This document shows, one piece after another, positions 35,891 through 47,094 of a stretch of 64,000 bases of DNA; the stretch's first letter is position 1; each line of letters starts with the position of its first letter. Both the position numbers and the translations under genes were made by a program. The notes under the pieces are model-generated. The model made no database searches and was not told the origin of the DNA. It saw only the letters and a list, made by a program, of their open reading frames with translations. Source of the stretch: Wolbachia endosymbiont (group A) of Pogonocherus hispidulus (GTDB taxonomy: Bacteria > Pseudomonadota > Alphaproteobacteria > Rickettsiales > Anaplasmataceae); the NCBI RefSeq assembly GCF_964028195.1, contig NZ_OZ034750.1, forward strand, positions 1,588,266 through 1,652,265, given 5' to 3'.

Positions 35891-36838
35891 TTGAAATTTA
35901 CATTTTTATGGACTGCTTGTGTTACTCCATTTAATTACAATGGGAATAGCATAGATTATAGCAGTTTGCAGCGTTTACTTACAATACAAGCTGAAGCTGA
36001 AAATGGTGTAGTGCTGCTGGGTAGCACCGGTGAAAGCCTATCGCTTACTGATTCTGAAAAGCGTACATTAGTTGAATTTGTATGTAAGCTAAAATTAAAT
36101 ACGAAAATTATAATTGGTGTACCAGGAGTGAATCTATATCAGACTCTTGAATGGCTTGATTTTTGCAAGGGTATGCCTATTCACGGCTATCTAATGACAA
36201 CTCCAATTTATGCAAAGCCTGGAATCATGGGGCAGACTTTATGGTTTGAAAAGCTACTTGAGAAAGCACATGTGCCGGCTATGTTTTACAATATTCCATC
36301 GAGAGCAGGAGTGAGTCTTCACGCTGAAACTGTACGCAACTTATCCAGCCACGAAAAATTTTGGGCTATCAAAGATTCAAGTGGCACTGTTGATACTTTA
36401 GCTCAGTATAAGAAAGTTGCACCAAATATTGAGGTCTTTTGCGGAGATGATAATATGATATCCGATATGGCCGCTTATGGTGCGGCTGGTCTGGTTTCCG
36501 TTGCTTCCAATGTTTGGCCACATGTAGCACATGAATATGTTAAGCAATGCCTACTGTCATTCCAGCGCGCAACTAGAAAAAAAACAACTCCTCAAATGAC
36601 AGGAAATGACATGAAAAGCTCAACAGATATCTGGCAACAAGCTTGCAAAGCTCTATTTATTGCCAGCAACCCAATACCCACTAAAGCGCTATTACATGAT
36701 ATTGGGCTTATAGAACACAAAACTGTCCGCCTACCGCTCAGTGCAAAAGACTTGCCTTCCGTTGATGAGATAAAAAAAGCAACCGAGATAATTCTAAATT
36801 TGGAGAAAGTTAATCATTGTTGTCATCCTATGGCTTGA
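35891..36838 (+). CDS. dapA: 4-hydroxy-tetrahydrodipicolinate synthase
   Basis: First committed step of diaminopimelate and lysine synthesis, condensing pyruvate with aspartate semialdehyde; asd in this window supplies the latter. The protein has GSTGES (44-49), Tyr133 in FYNIPSRAG and the Schiff-base Lys161 in IKDSSGT. It starts with TTG (MKFTFLWTACVTPF) and is 315 residues long, longer than the usual 290. The extra length is a stretch at about residues 222-241 (LSFQRATRKKTT...) encoded by a 57-base in-frame insert with inverted ends, plus a short tail that runs into repeat DNA. The fold outside the insert looks intact, so it is probably functional. Confidence 0.93.
   Translation: MKFTFLWTACVTPFNYNGNSIDYSSLQRLLTIQAEAENGVVLLGSTGESLSLTDSEKRTLVEFVCKLKLNTKIIIGVPGVNLYQTLEWLDFCKGMPIHGYLMTTPIYAKPGIMGQTLWFEKLLEKAHVPAMFYNIPSRAGVSLHAETVRNLSSHEKFWAIKDSSGTVDTLAQYKKVAPNIEVFCGDDNMISDMAAYGAAGLVSVASNVWPHVAHEYVKQCLLSFQRATRKKTTPQMTGNDMKSSTDIWQQACKALFIASNPIPTKALLHDIGLIEHKTVRLPLSAKDLPSVDEIKKATEIILNLEKVNHCCHPMA
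36555..36611 (+). repeat. In-frame palindromic insert inside dapA, 57 bp
   Basis: It begins TGTCATTCC (36555-36563) and ends GGAAATGACA (36602-36611), nearly perfect inverted ends. The 57 bases equal 19 codons. TGTCATTCCAGCGC matches the start of the palindromic elements seen between genes. It falls on a surface segment before the conserved ASNPIPTK motif. Confidence 0.65.
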
Positions 36839-36891
36839 CCCACAACTGTACGAACACTGCAATATGGTACGATATCACATAGTAAACGATG

Positions 36892-37077
36892 TCATGAAAG
36901 TAGCTGACACTGGTTCCTTTATGACGGTGTCATCCCAGTGCTTGACACTGGGATCCAGGAAACTTAATTGCAAGTAATGCATTGGGTTTGGTGAGTATGG
37001 GTTTTGCGTTATAGAATGAAGCACTTTTGGTGAATTTGTAAAGAAAACTGGATGCCAGTGTCACGCACTGGCATGAC
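36892..37077. repeat. AAGTAGCTGACACTGG block plus 149-bp CCCAGTG element
   Basis: GTCATGAAAGTAGCTGACAC and TTCCTTTATGACGG (36892-36927) precede a palindromic element at 36929-37077. The interior of that element is nearly the same as at 1937-2086, including the same order of the two blocks. The right end carries changes (GATGCCAGTGTCACGCACTG) that keep its own palindrome. The gap 36839-37169 holds no gene. Confidence 0.82.
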
Positions 37078-37169
37078 ACCCATTTGTTCCTATAGTTGTC
37101 TTTTCTCGTCTACCTTATTTTGCCAATCTGCTGAACGGATACACTTTGATTTAATATACAATCCAAGTG

Positions 37170-39336
<2,167 letters not shown>

Positions 39337-39387
39337 TTAAAATAAATTAGAGTAAATAAGTTATTATTTTACAATATTGCTATTTAA

Positions 39388-40710
39388 ATGTTAACAAGAT
39401 TCGCTCCAAGCCCAACTGGCTACCTCCACGTAGGAAACGTACGAACTGCTCTGGTTTGTTGGATGTACACACGTAATCAAAATGGAAAATTTTTACTCCG
39501 TTTTGATGATACTGACCTTCAGCGTTCAGATGTCAAATATATAAATAATATCATAGAAGACCTAAAATGGATTGGTATCGATTGGGATGCAAGTTTCAAG
39601 CAATCAGAGCGCTTTGAGCGCTATAACGAGGTGTTTTTGCAGTTAATAAAAGAAGGGCATATTTATGCATGCTATGAAACAAGAGAAGAGTTAGAAATTA
39701 AACGAAAATTGCAGTTAAAACAAGGACTTCCTCCTGTTTATGACAGAAGTGCATTGCTTCTAACTGAGCAAGAGAAAATCCATTATGAGCAAGAAGGACG
39801 AAGACCACATTTTAGATTTAAGTTGGATAGAAATGAAGTTGTTAAATGGAGTGATGAAGTTAAAGGTGAAATAAATATTGCAACAAGTCACATCAGCGAT
39901 CCTGTGGTAAAAAGAGAAGATGGAATTTACACATACATGTTACCTTCTGTTACTGATGATGTTGACTTTAATGTAACCCATGTTGTACGCGGGGAAGATC
40001 ATGTAACTAATACCGCAGTTCAGATCCAAATGATTAAAGCATTAAAAGCGAAAATTCCTATATTTACTCACCTTTCTCTACTACATTTTGATGATAGCAA
40101 GATATCGAAACGGAAAGGCGGGCTGGATATCAAGTCCATAAGAGAAGATGAGACTGAACCAATGGCGCTAGTTAGTTATTTAGTGAAGCTCGGAACATCC
40201 AATCCAATTGAAGCTTGCGCCTGTATGCAATCTTTGATTGACTCATTTGGCATTAAAAAATTTAGCTCAGCATCTGTACAATTCAGCTTGAGTGAAGTAT
40301 ACAAGCTAAATAGCAAAGTGCTGCAACAAATGCCATTTGAAATGGTGCAAGGCCGTTTAAATCAAATTGGAGTGGACTCCTCAGAGTTTTGGTATTTTAT
40401 AAGGAACAATATAGAAAAGTTTTCTGAGGTGGCCAAGTGGTGGAAAATATGCAAATCTGATATAGAGCCTGTGATTCTTGATAAGGAGCTTATAAAAATT
40501 GCGTTCAATGCATTGCCTCAAGGCGATTGTAACGAAAACACATTATCAGAGTGGGTCAAAACTATTCGACAGACAGTGGATATAAAGGCAAAAGACTTAT
40601 TTATGCAGTTGCGTTTAGCTTTAACAGGAACAGAAACAGGACCAGAGCTCGCTAAATTATTAATTTTTATCGGCAAAGAAAACATCATTGCAAGGTTAAA
40701 AGAAAAGTGA
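39388..40710 (+). CDS. gltX: Glutamate--tRNA ligase
   Basis: Charges tRNA-Glu (or tRNA-Gln when non-discriminating) with glutamate. The 440-residue class I synthetase shows the HIGH-type motif [13 protein letters not shown] and the KMSKS-type motif [11 protein letters not shown], plus RFDDTD and [11 protein letters not shown]. Rickettsiales usually have two gltX genes, one of them for misacylating tRNA-Gln. Which one this is cannot be decided here. A repeat-rich gap follows. Confidence 0.95.
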   Translation: MLTRFAPSPTGYLHVGNVRTALVCWMYTRNQNGKFLLRFDDTDLQRSDVKYINNIIEDLKWIGIDWDASFKQSERFERYNEVFLQLIKEGHIYACYETREELEIKRKLQLKQGLPPVYDRSALLLTEQEKIHYEQEGRRPHFRFKLDRNEVVKWSDEVKGEINIATSHISDPVVKREDGIYTYMLPSVTDDVDFNVTHVVRGEDHVTNTAVQIQMIKALKAKIPIFTHLSLLHFDDSKISKRKGGLDIKSIREDETEPMALVSYLVKLGTSNPIEACACMQSLIDSFGIKKFSSASVQFSLSEVYKLNSKVLQQMPFEMVQGRLNQIGVDSSEFWYFIRNNIEKFSEVAKWWKICKSDIEPVILDKELIKIAFNALPQGDCNENTLSEWVKTIRQTVDIKAKDLFMQLRLALTGTETGPELAKLLIFIGKENIIARLKEK

Positions 40711-40806
40711 AAATCAAGGTGTCCGTTCAGCAGAGTGGCAAAATAGGTAGACAAGATAAACCAAAAAATCAAGAAAAAGTGAGTTTACAAGTTTACAACA
40801 AATGGT

Positions 40807-40942
40807 GTCATTCCAGTGCTTGACACTGGAATCCAGGAATTTTATTAAGTTGGTGAGCATAAAAATAGCTGTTTTACGTTAAAATACAACGTTTTGATGA
40901 TTATGAAAAGGCTGGATCCCAGTGTCTGGGCACTGGGATGAC
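40807..40942. repeat. Palindromic element, CCCAGTG family, 136 bp
   Basis: It starts GTCATTCCAGTGCTTGACAC and ends CTGGGCACTGGGATGACA. The interior matches 28273-28408 closely. It begins about 100 bases after gltX. Confidence 0.85.
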
Positions 40943-40977
40943 ATTGGTGGTTATACTTACTCTACTGCAACACGGGA

Positions 40978-41140
40978 CGTTCGTACAGTTGTGGATTCAT
41001 TCGCAGTATCTCTATAGCTAACCCAAGAAAGGTTTTCCTACGTCATACCGCCGCGGTATCTCTTAGCATAGATCTCTTACTTAACCGTCATACCGCCGCG
41101 GTATCTCTAGATCCCGCTAACAAGCAGCGGGATGACGGTT
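40978..41140. repeat. Cluster of CCGCGG-type and related repeats
   Basis: Contains GTTCGTACAGTTGTGGATTC, TAGCTAACCCAAGAAAGGTT (also near 47020 inverted and 55064), and two GTCATACCGCCGCGGTATCT units. The second runs through AGATCCCGCTAACAAGCAGC to GGGATGACGGTT. Confidence 0.8.
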
Positions 41141-41179
41141 GTCGGTAAATCTAAGTTACTTTAGCTATATATAAAAGGT

Positions 41180-41557
41180 TTAAGTGGTTGTATTGATGTA
41201 TCTTTGTATTAGAAAACACCCAATAAGCAGAGTTGTGAGTGGAATAAACCACAAAATGTAAGTGCTAGGTGGGGTAGTTATAATTGAATTGCCGTAAGAA
41301 TTTTTTAACTCTGAGATTATCTCTTCATCTGTGTATCCATCATTGATTTTTTTACGAATTGCTTCCCGCATATCATACGCAATCTGAGATCCAGATTCAG
41401 ACAATGATTCGCCAGAACATATTGGACACCTTATTATTTCAAATAAACTGGTTGCTCGTTTTTCCATGCTTTTATCTCTGAGTTTATTATCCAGAGTAAA
41501 AGCGTTTACGCCTGAGTGAAATATCAATATGAAAAGTAAACTAACTACTGCTCTCAT
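41180..41557 (-). CDS. ccmH: Cytochrome c-type biogenesis protein CcmH
   Basis: Thiol reductase that presents apocytochrome c for haem attachment. The 125-residue protein has a signal peptide (1-19), the redox motif RCPIC, the LRxxI-type helix pair (AYDMREAIRKKINDGYTDEE), and a C-terminal membrane helix (ILWFIPLTTLLIGCFLI). The start overlaps the upstream envelope protein gene by 17 bases. The other ccm genes are elsewhere. Confidence 0.92.
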   Translation of the reverse strand: MRAVVSLLFILIFHSGVNAFTLDNKLRDKSMEKRATSLFEIIRCPICSGESLSESGSQIAYDMREAIRKKINDGYTDEEIISELKNSYGNSIITTPPSTYILWFIPLTTLLIGCFLIQRYINTTT

Positions 41558-42581
41558 TCTTGGTTAATTGGGTTATTTTACTGAGTTGGTTCATAAAATC
41601 AGTGGTGGATAACTTTCCAATAAAGCTTGACCCTACATCATCATCGTACTTTATTGAAAATTGAATGCCGTCATCAGTTGTTTTTTCTGATAAGGAAGAC
41701 ATTAATTTTTCAAACGCATCTGAAGTTTTTGAGTCACCAATCATAAACGAGATTAATTCTTTATAATTTGATATAGCCACGTTGATTTTGTCTTTGAATG
41801 AAGACGTAACCAAATTATAATTTTGCATTCCACCATCTGCAGCAAGAGAAAAATTATTACTTTGAATTAAAAATTTCTCTATGTTGAAATTAACTCTGGA
41901 AGCTGAGATGTGGTTTACAAATTCGTAATCAAATTTAGTGTCGATACTAAGGTAACTTTCAGGACTTGCAGTATTTTTATACCGATAAGTATAAAAATCA
42001 AATCCTAGTTTAGTATTTCCACTTGGTTCTTTATCGAGGTGAAATTGAATGTAATTGCTTTTATCATTCACTTCAGTTATAACACTTTGCTGATTTTCTG
42101 AAACATCACATTTTAATCCATAATCTTCGTAACGAAGTGTATCTATATAGTCTATCACGGTACTATTTCTGTTGAATCGCAATGAAGATGGTAAATCATT
42201 TAGTCTAACAACAAAGTGGCTGCTATCGTTTGTGTGGCATTTTATATTCTTTTTCTCATCACCATGAACAACAATGTTGACTTCATTGCTTGGTATGTAG
42301 ATATATACTGATTTATCAAACAATCTATTTTTTATCAATAAAGCATCAGATGAGATGGTTAATTGCTCATTGGAAAATTTTGGGTTTGTCACACGGAAAA
42401 TTAGGTTAGAAGGAAGTCCACTAAAATCATGTGAAATATCAAACTTTTCGTCGTTAATGTATAGTATTGTTTCAGCTAAAAGATTTTTTACCTTACATGC
42501 AGAAAAATACCAAAAACCACTATACGCTACAGGAATAAACAAAAGTAAAGAGATGATAATATAGATAAAAATCTTACGCAT
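41541..42581 (-). CDS. Envelope protein, DUF2125-like (tentative)
   Basis: This 346-residue protein has an N-terminal membrane anchor (about 5-26, ending AYSGFWYF) and a long beta-rich periplasmic region. The YSGFWYF start and overall layout resemble the alphaproteobacterial DUF2125 family, but I cannot prove it by eye. It ends inside ccmH (17-base overlap) and follows the ferredoxin gene with only 2 bases between, so fdx, this gene and ccmH form one operon. Function unknown. Confidence 0.6.
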   Translation of the reverse strand: MRKIFIYIIISLLLFIPVAYSGFWYFSACKVKNLLAETILYINDEKFDISHDFSGLPSNLIFRVTNPKFSNEQLTISSDALLIKNRLFDKSVYIYIPSNEVNIVVHGDEKKNIKCHTNDSSHFVVRLNDLPSSLRFNRNSTVIDYIDTLRYEDYGLKCDVSENQQSVITEVNDKSNYIQFHLDKEPSGNTKLGFDFYTYRYKNTASPESYLSIDTKFDYEFVNHISASRVNFNIEKFLIQSNNFSLAADGGMQNYNLVTSSFKDKINVAISNYKELISFMIGDSKTSDAFEKLMSSLSEKTTDDGIQFSIKYDDDVGSSFIGKLSTTDFMNQLSKITQLTKNESSS

Positions 42582-42583
42582 AG

Positions 42584-42943
42584 CTAATCACTCCCCTGTT
42601 TATCCAATGATATATTTCTTGTACCCCTTGGTATGGTTACACACAAGCCGTCGATATCTTTTGTGATTTTTATTTGGCACCCAAGTCTTGATGTCTCTGT
42701 TAAGCCGAAGGCTAGATCTAACATATCGTTTTCCTCATCAGATATGGGATTATGCGTTTCTACAGCATCATAAAATTCTGGATCAACAATCACGTGGCAT
42801 GTAGAACAAGCAAGAGAGCCTTCACATGCACCTTCAAGCAGATCTTGATCACTTCTGTGGGCTAAATTAAGCAGAGTTTCTCCCTCTGCAGCTTCATAGC
42901 TTTTCTTACTCCCATCAGGTAAAACAAAAGTAACAGATGGCAT
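42584..42943 (-). CDS. fdx: 2Fe-2S ferredoxin (adrenodoxin type)
   Basis: Electron carrier of the ISC iron-sulfur assembly system. The 119-residue protein has the four ligands in CEGSLACSTC and TSRLGCQI, and the adrenodoxin-type signature ISDEENDMLDLA. It is first in the fdx - envelope protein - ccmH operon. Confidence 0.94.
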   Translation of the reverse strand: MPSVTFVLPDGSKKSYEAAEGETLLNLAHRSDQDLLEGACEGSLACSTCHVIVDPEFYDAVETHNPISDEENDMLDLAFGLTETSRLGCQIKITKDIDGLCVTIPRGTRNISLDKQGSD

Positions 42944-43063
42944 ATTATTCCTATTAAAATCCTTACTAATTTCTCTATATCCTACAGGTAATAACTAATA
43001 TTTGCAAACTCTTTGCAATTCCAGTACCTATATTTCTTGTTATCCAAGTACCTCCTTTAGCAT

Positions 43064-43348
43064 AGATCCCGCTAACAAGCAGCGGGATGACGATTGTCAG
43101 GCCAGCGCCCCTATGATGTCATTCAAGTAGCTGACACTGGTTCCTTTATGATGATGTCATCCCAGTGCTTGACACTGGGATCCAGAAGACTTAATTTCAA
43201 CCAAATAATAAAGGCTGGATTCCCAGTGTCAAGCACTGGGATGACATCCTCCCTTGTGGAAATTGCTCTCAAATCACAATGTTCGTACAGCTATGGATTC
43301 ATTCACGGTATCTCAGCATAGATTCCGCTAACGAGTAGCGAAATGACG
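43064..43348. repeat. Mixed repeat block upstream of trhO
   Basis: In order: a CCGCG half-unit (TAGATCCCGCTAACAAGCAG, 43064-43093), an AAGTAGCTGACACTGG block (about 43112-43154), a 91-base CCCAGTG element with a short interior (43155-43245), and an ATGTTCGTACAG block with a second CCGCG half-unit (43276-43348). All of the 42944-43463 gap is repeat DNA; no gene is seen. Confidence 0.82.
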
Positions 43349-43463
43349 AATTTGTTGTTTTTCAAATTGTAGGTAAACCCAAGCCACTTTAGCTATAACA
43401 GCCGTACTATTGAATATCTTTATAATTTTGTATATCATGTTTTTAGTTGATAAGTGAATAATC

Positions 43464-44291
43464 ATGAGCTTCGTCATTGCAACTTTCTATCACTTTGTAG
43501 AACTCTCTAATTATTATGACATGAAAGACGAAATAAAAACTGCATGCGACAACATTGAATTAAAGGGTACTATACTCCTTGCAGAAGAGGGTATTAATGC
43601 AACCGTATCTGGTGAAAGAAACGCGATTGATAAAATATTCGATTTTCTACGTTCTGATTATAGGCTAAGGGACCTTACATGGAAAGAGAGTGCAGCAGAA
43701 TATCAACCATTTAGCAAGATGAAGGTAAAATTAAAAAGAGAGATTGTGAATCTTGGTGTAAGCAATCTTGATATTTCCCTTAAGGGTAAATATGTTGATC
43801 CAGAGCATTGGGATGATTTTACTTCTCAACCTGACGTTTTAGTAATAGACACAAGAAATGAGTATGAAGTGAAATTAGGCAAGTTTAAAAATGCAATTAA
43901 TCCACATACTCAGCGTTTTCGCGATTTTCCTGAGTGGGCAAAGTCTTTCTCTGAGAGTAAAGACCTGAAAGTAGCTATGTACTGCACTGGTGGGATTAGA
44001 TGCGAAAAATCAACAGCGTACATGAAAAATCTTGGATTTAACAATGTGTACCACCTGAAAGGCGGCATTCTTTCTTACCTTGAAAAAACTTATAATAAAA
44101 ACGGTAATTGGGAAGGTGAGTGTTTTGTTTTTGATGATAGAATTGCTGTTGATAACTCACTTACTCCAAGCAACACAATAAAATGCATACTCTGCTCAAA
44201 TCAAGTTTCAACTGATGAACTGAAGTCAGTTCCACGTGGCCAAGTGGTTTGTTCTGATTGTAAACTTCAGTGTTATAGCTATAATAAGTAA
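43464..44291 (+). CDS. trhO: tRNA uridine(34) hydroxylase (rhodanese family)
   Basis: Oxygen-dependent hydroxylation of U34 in tRNAs (formerly YceA). The 275-residue protein has an N-terminal ferredoxin-like domain (EEGINATVSG), a rhodanese domain with the CTGGIRCEKS active loop, and a C-terminal Cys-rich region (CILCSNQVSTDEL...CSDC). The length is normal. It converges with the terminase gene across a short palindrome. Confidence 0.93.
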   Translation: MSFVIATFYHFVELSNYYDMKDEIKTACDNIELKGTILLAEEGINATVSGERNAIDKIFDFLRSDYRLRDLTWKESAAEYQPFSKMKVKLKREIVNLGVSNLDISLKGKYVDPEHWDDFTSQPDVLVIDTRNEYEVKLGKFKNAINPHTQRFRDFPEWAKSFSESKDLKVAMYCTGGIRCEKSTAYMKNLGFNNVYHLKGGILSYLEKTYNKNGNWEGECFVFDDRIAVDNSLTPSNTIKCILCSNQVSTDELKSVPRGQVVCSDCKLQCYSYNK

Positions 44292-44315
44292 GAATTCCCT
44301 TTACTTGACCTTTAT

Positions 44316-44340
44316 AATCCCAGCGCGTGACGCTGGGATT
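44316..44340. repeat. CCCAGCG hairpin between convergent genes
   Basis: AATCCCAGCG and CGCTGGGATT pair around a 5-base loop. It is related to the half-unit of the CCCAGTG family. It could act as a bidirectional terminator for trhO and the terminase gene. Confidence 0.65.
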
Positions 44341-44367
44341 GGTTTCCCTTACTTCACCATAACTACC

Positions 44368-45852
44368 TCAAACAGAATCGGAGGTAAAATCCCTGACCCT
44401 GAAAACGCTGGTGTTAGTTTTTCTCACCCACTGCAGATATTGCACGGTACTATCCACTTGGTCATCGTGGCGAGCTTCCGGAAACATTAAAATCTCATAC
44501 TCAAAATCGTTCAGCCATACTGCTTGGTGCGGCAGAAAAACCTTGCCAGACTCTATAATCGGAGCAATCTGATAAAATCGAGAGAGTTTGTCATTGTGTG
44601 GCACTATTTCAATAATGGGTAAATTACTGTTTGCTTTTAGCTCTTGTGTTAATTGTTGACCACTTGTTTTTGCTTCGATTAAAATTGCGTGTGGCATCCA
44701 TCTTGCAGCTAGTGACAGAACTTGCTCTTTAAGCTTTGGATACTCAAGCTTTGCGCGATATACATCAAGTAAATAGAATTTGTTGTCTGTTTTTGCCCAG
44801 GTAGTGCAGACGCTAAAGTTGCTAGAATTGTTCGTTGAAACCGCAGTATCCCAGCTCTGAGTGACATATGAGAGACTATCAGGAAAATTTCTATAGCGCT
44901 TCAGCCACTCTCGTTTAATTATACCACTTGAAAGTGGCAGAGGGTTCTGTTGATATTGAGCAGCAAAAGCATAACTCCCAAGTTCAGCTTTTATCATCTC
45001 AACTTCTTCTTTTCCTCCATAGAGGGGATATAGCAACTGACCTTCTTCTCTTGAGTATAGTATCATTGCAGGTGCAGTGCATGATGCTGTTGTATTATAC
45101 AACTGCCTGGTTGCAGTTACTTGGATGACAGAAACAGGATGCGCTGGCTTTTTGATTGAATAAACAATCTCCTTATTTTCAGCTATTATTGGCAAACAAA
45201 TATGATGCCATATGTTTTTTGGTTTAGAGAGAAGATGCTCAGTTAAATCTTCCTGATGTAGCCTATGCATCACAAGAACGATGACTCCTTTTTTTCTATC
45301 GTTGAGCCTTGGCACTAGAGTCTGGTCAAACCAGTTTGTAGCACGCTTTCTAAACGTTTCGCTCAAAGCTTGAGCGGAGCTTAGTGGATCATCCACGATA
45401 ATGAAATCTCCCCCCTCACCAGTTAATGTTCCCCCAACTGATGTTGCAATTCTGCATCCTCTCTGCACTGTTTGGAATTTGTATTTGGTATTCTGATCTT
45501 TGGATAGTTCTACCTCTGGAAATAGCTCTCTATACCAACTAGACTGCATTATACATCTTGTATCGAGCGAGTGCTTTTCGCTAAGCAGCCGAGAGTAGCT
45601 TGCAACTATTATTCTTGCAGTTGGCTGATTTCCCAGTATCCATGCGGGCCACGCAACACTTACACACATAGATTTCATTGAACGCGGAGGCATATTGAAT
45701 ATTATTCGTCTCACTTCACCAGTACTCGCTGCTTCTAGCCTATCTGCTATGACTTTTATGTACCGATGATTATTATACTCACACCCCGGCACCACCGTTT
45801 GAAAGCACAGTTCAATGAATTTTAAAAAGTTGATTTTGTTCATAAGGATCAA
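44368..45852 (-). CDS. Phage-type terminase large subunit
   Basis: This 494-residue protein has the layout of a DNA-packaging terminase. The ATPase has a Walker A-like MPPRSMKSM (54-62, variant P-loop) and Walker B FIIVDDP (150-156). A C-terminal RuvC-like nuclease has SWDTAVS, LIEAKTSGQQL and DDQVDS. No portal, head or tail genes are nearby, so it is an orphan rather than part of a WO prophage. Residues about 236-262 (PAHPVSVIQVTATRQLYN...) are encoded by DNA related to the intergenic repeats. Apart from that the frame is complete. It may be a domesticated or decaying phage gene. Confidence 0.85.
   Translation of the reverse strand: MILMNKINFLKFIELCFQTVVPGCEYNNHRYIKVIADRLEAASTGEVRRIIFNMPPRSMKSMCVSVAWPAWILGNQPTARIIVASYSRLLSEKHSLDTRCIMQSSWYRELFPEVELSKDQNTKYKFQTVQRGCRIATSVGGTLTGEGGDFIIVDDPLSSAQALSETFRKRATNWFDQTLVPRLNDRKKGVIVLVMHRLHQEDLTEHLLSKPKNIWHHICLPIIAENKEIVYSIKKPAHPVSVIQVTATRQLYNTTASCTAPAMILYSREEGQLLYPLYGGKEEVEMIKAELGSYAFAAQYQQNPLPLSSGIIKREWLKRYRNFPDSLSYVTQSWDTAVSTNNSSNFSVCTTWAKTDNKFYLLDVYRAKLEYPKLKEQVLSLAARWMPHAILIEAKTSGQQLTQELKANSNLPIIEIVPHNDKLSRFYQIAPIIESGKVFLPHQAVWLNDFEYEILMFPEARHDDQVDSTVQYLQWVRKTNTSVFRVRDFTSDSV
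45070..45145 (-). repeat. Repeat-derived in-frame insert in the terminase gene
   Basis: On the minus strand it contains CTGTCATCCAAGTAACTG, matching the AAGTAGCTGACACTGG family, and an internal inverted pair GTTGTA/TACAAC. The encoded residues interrupt a segment (after YSIKK, before MILYSREEGQLLYP) that should be short in terminases. Exact borders are uncertain. Confidence 0.55.
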
Positions 45853-45914
45853 TATTTCATTGACTTTCTTTAAGATTTTATGTACTGTTAAATTAATATA
45901 GTGAGGACTAAGAT

Positions 45915-46495
45915 ATGGCAGTAGTAGAAGGAATTAAAACTAAGGAAGGGTTTGTAAAAACTCGAGGAGGGATGAAAATCCAGACAATTACAATTCCCTA
46001 TAAAAGGGTAGATCAACAAGACAGAAAATACTTAGTTTATTTCGTAGGTGGAGGAAATCGTATTATAAAATCTAAAGAATTGGATTTGCAAAATTGGCAA
46101 TGGGCTACAGACCAAGATATTACTGTATGTTTATTTAATTACCCTGGCTTAGGCAAGAGCAAAAGCTCTTTTACGTTTCGTAACGATAGAGTTGAATCAG
46201 GTATTGCAGTTGTCACTGATTTGTTAAAAAATAATATAAAGCCAGATAATATTATTTGGGGATTGCTTTGGCGGATATGTAGCTGCAGAGGTTCATAAAA
46301 ATTTTAAAGATGAAAATATACATTTAAGATGTATTGTCAGCAATACTGCTAGTTCACTCAAACAAGCCTCTCTTTATTACTTTGGTTTTATAGCAAAATT
46401 AAAAATTTTTCTTGCTCCGATAATCAAATTGGTACTGAAGATTTTTGGTTGTCACTGGAAGACACATAAAATCGTAAATTCAATTACTCCTTAGA
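45915..46495 (+). pseudogene. Frameshifted alpha/beta hydrolase
   Basis: The first 115 codons encode a hydrolase-like start: LVYFVGGGNRI, then FNYPGLGKSKSS and DNIIW. Near 46258-46265 the frame breaks. Reading on in another frame gives GDCFGGYVAAEVHKNFKDEN and continues to a stop at 46495, consistent with loss of two bases at the nucleophile-elbow sequence (G-x-C/S-x-G-G). The last part is also cut short where an IS5 remnant begins. The gene is therefore broken. The family resemblance is to uncharacterised bacterial alpha/beta hydrolases. Confidence 0.75.
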
Positions 46496-46500
46496 ACCTG

Positions 46501-46825
46501 TCTTGAAAGGAGCTAAGCAGCTAATTTAGCAAGCATAATAGTAATCATATTAAAGGAGATATTAGTTTTTGAAGTAAGAGGAATAATCCTTGCTCATACG
46601 TCTAAAATTGGAAAGCCAAGCAAAAGTTCTTTCAACAATCCACCGTTTAGGAATAACTTGAAATCCTACAGCATCAGCTGCTTTTTTAGTAATCGTATCC
46701 TGTTTTCAATAAACAGTAATTTTGCAATTTACCAATATATCTCTGATCAGCAAAAAACCTTTGTAGCGTTGGAGCTTTTCGTTTAGCTTGAGTAAAAAGA
46801 TTTAGAGCACCATCACGATCTTGGG
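46501..46825 (-). pseudogene. Decayed IS5-family transposase fragment
   Basis: The minus strand encodes pieces of an IS5 transposase: DRDGALNLFTQAKRKAPTLQ, then [20 protein letters not shown] and MSKDYSSYF, then in a shifted frame [18 protein letters not shown]. At least two frameshifts and a stop are present and the N-terminal half is missing. The end sequence AACCTGTCTTGAAAGG abuts the broken hydrolase. It is a different IS5 lineage from the intact one at 26065. Confidence 0.8.
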
Positions 46826-46826
46826 A

Positions 46827-47020
46827 TCCAGCTTTTTTGTAATTTTATTGAAAATGTTGTACAGTCGTTTGTTTACAATCAATTTTTCTGGATCCCAGTG
46901 TCTGGGCACTGCCTTTGTGTTTGAGGCAAAACCTGCTATAACATTTAACACACTGCTTTCACAAACGAATGTTCGTACAGTTGTGGAATGAATCGCGATA
47001 TGACGTAGGGAAACCTTTCT
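46827..47020. repeat. CCCAGTG element and an inverted copy of the 58880-58952 block
   Basis: GGATCCAGC to CTGGATCCCAGTGTCTGGGC (46827-46910) is a palindromic element lacking its left outer end. Next, CTGCCTTTGTGTTTGAGGC through CATTTAACACACTGC is the inverse of a stretch at about 58890-58952. An ATGTTCGTACAGTTGTGG block follows. No gene is seen up to 47094. Confidence 0.75.
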
Positions 47021-47094
47021 TGGGTTAGCTATAATTACTGGATATCTTCAGTTTTTACATATAACATTTTAATATCAAATATAGATCCAAATTA

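Noticed and set aside
43094..43321. Open frame of about 75 codons upstream of trhO
   Set aside because: Composed of three repeat families; no ribosome site and no protein-like pattern.
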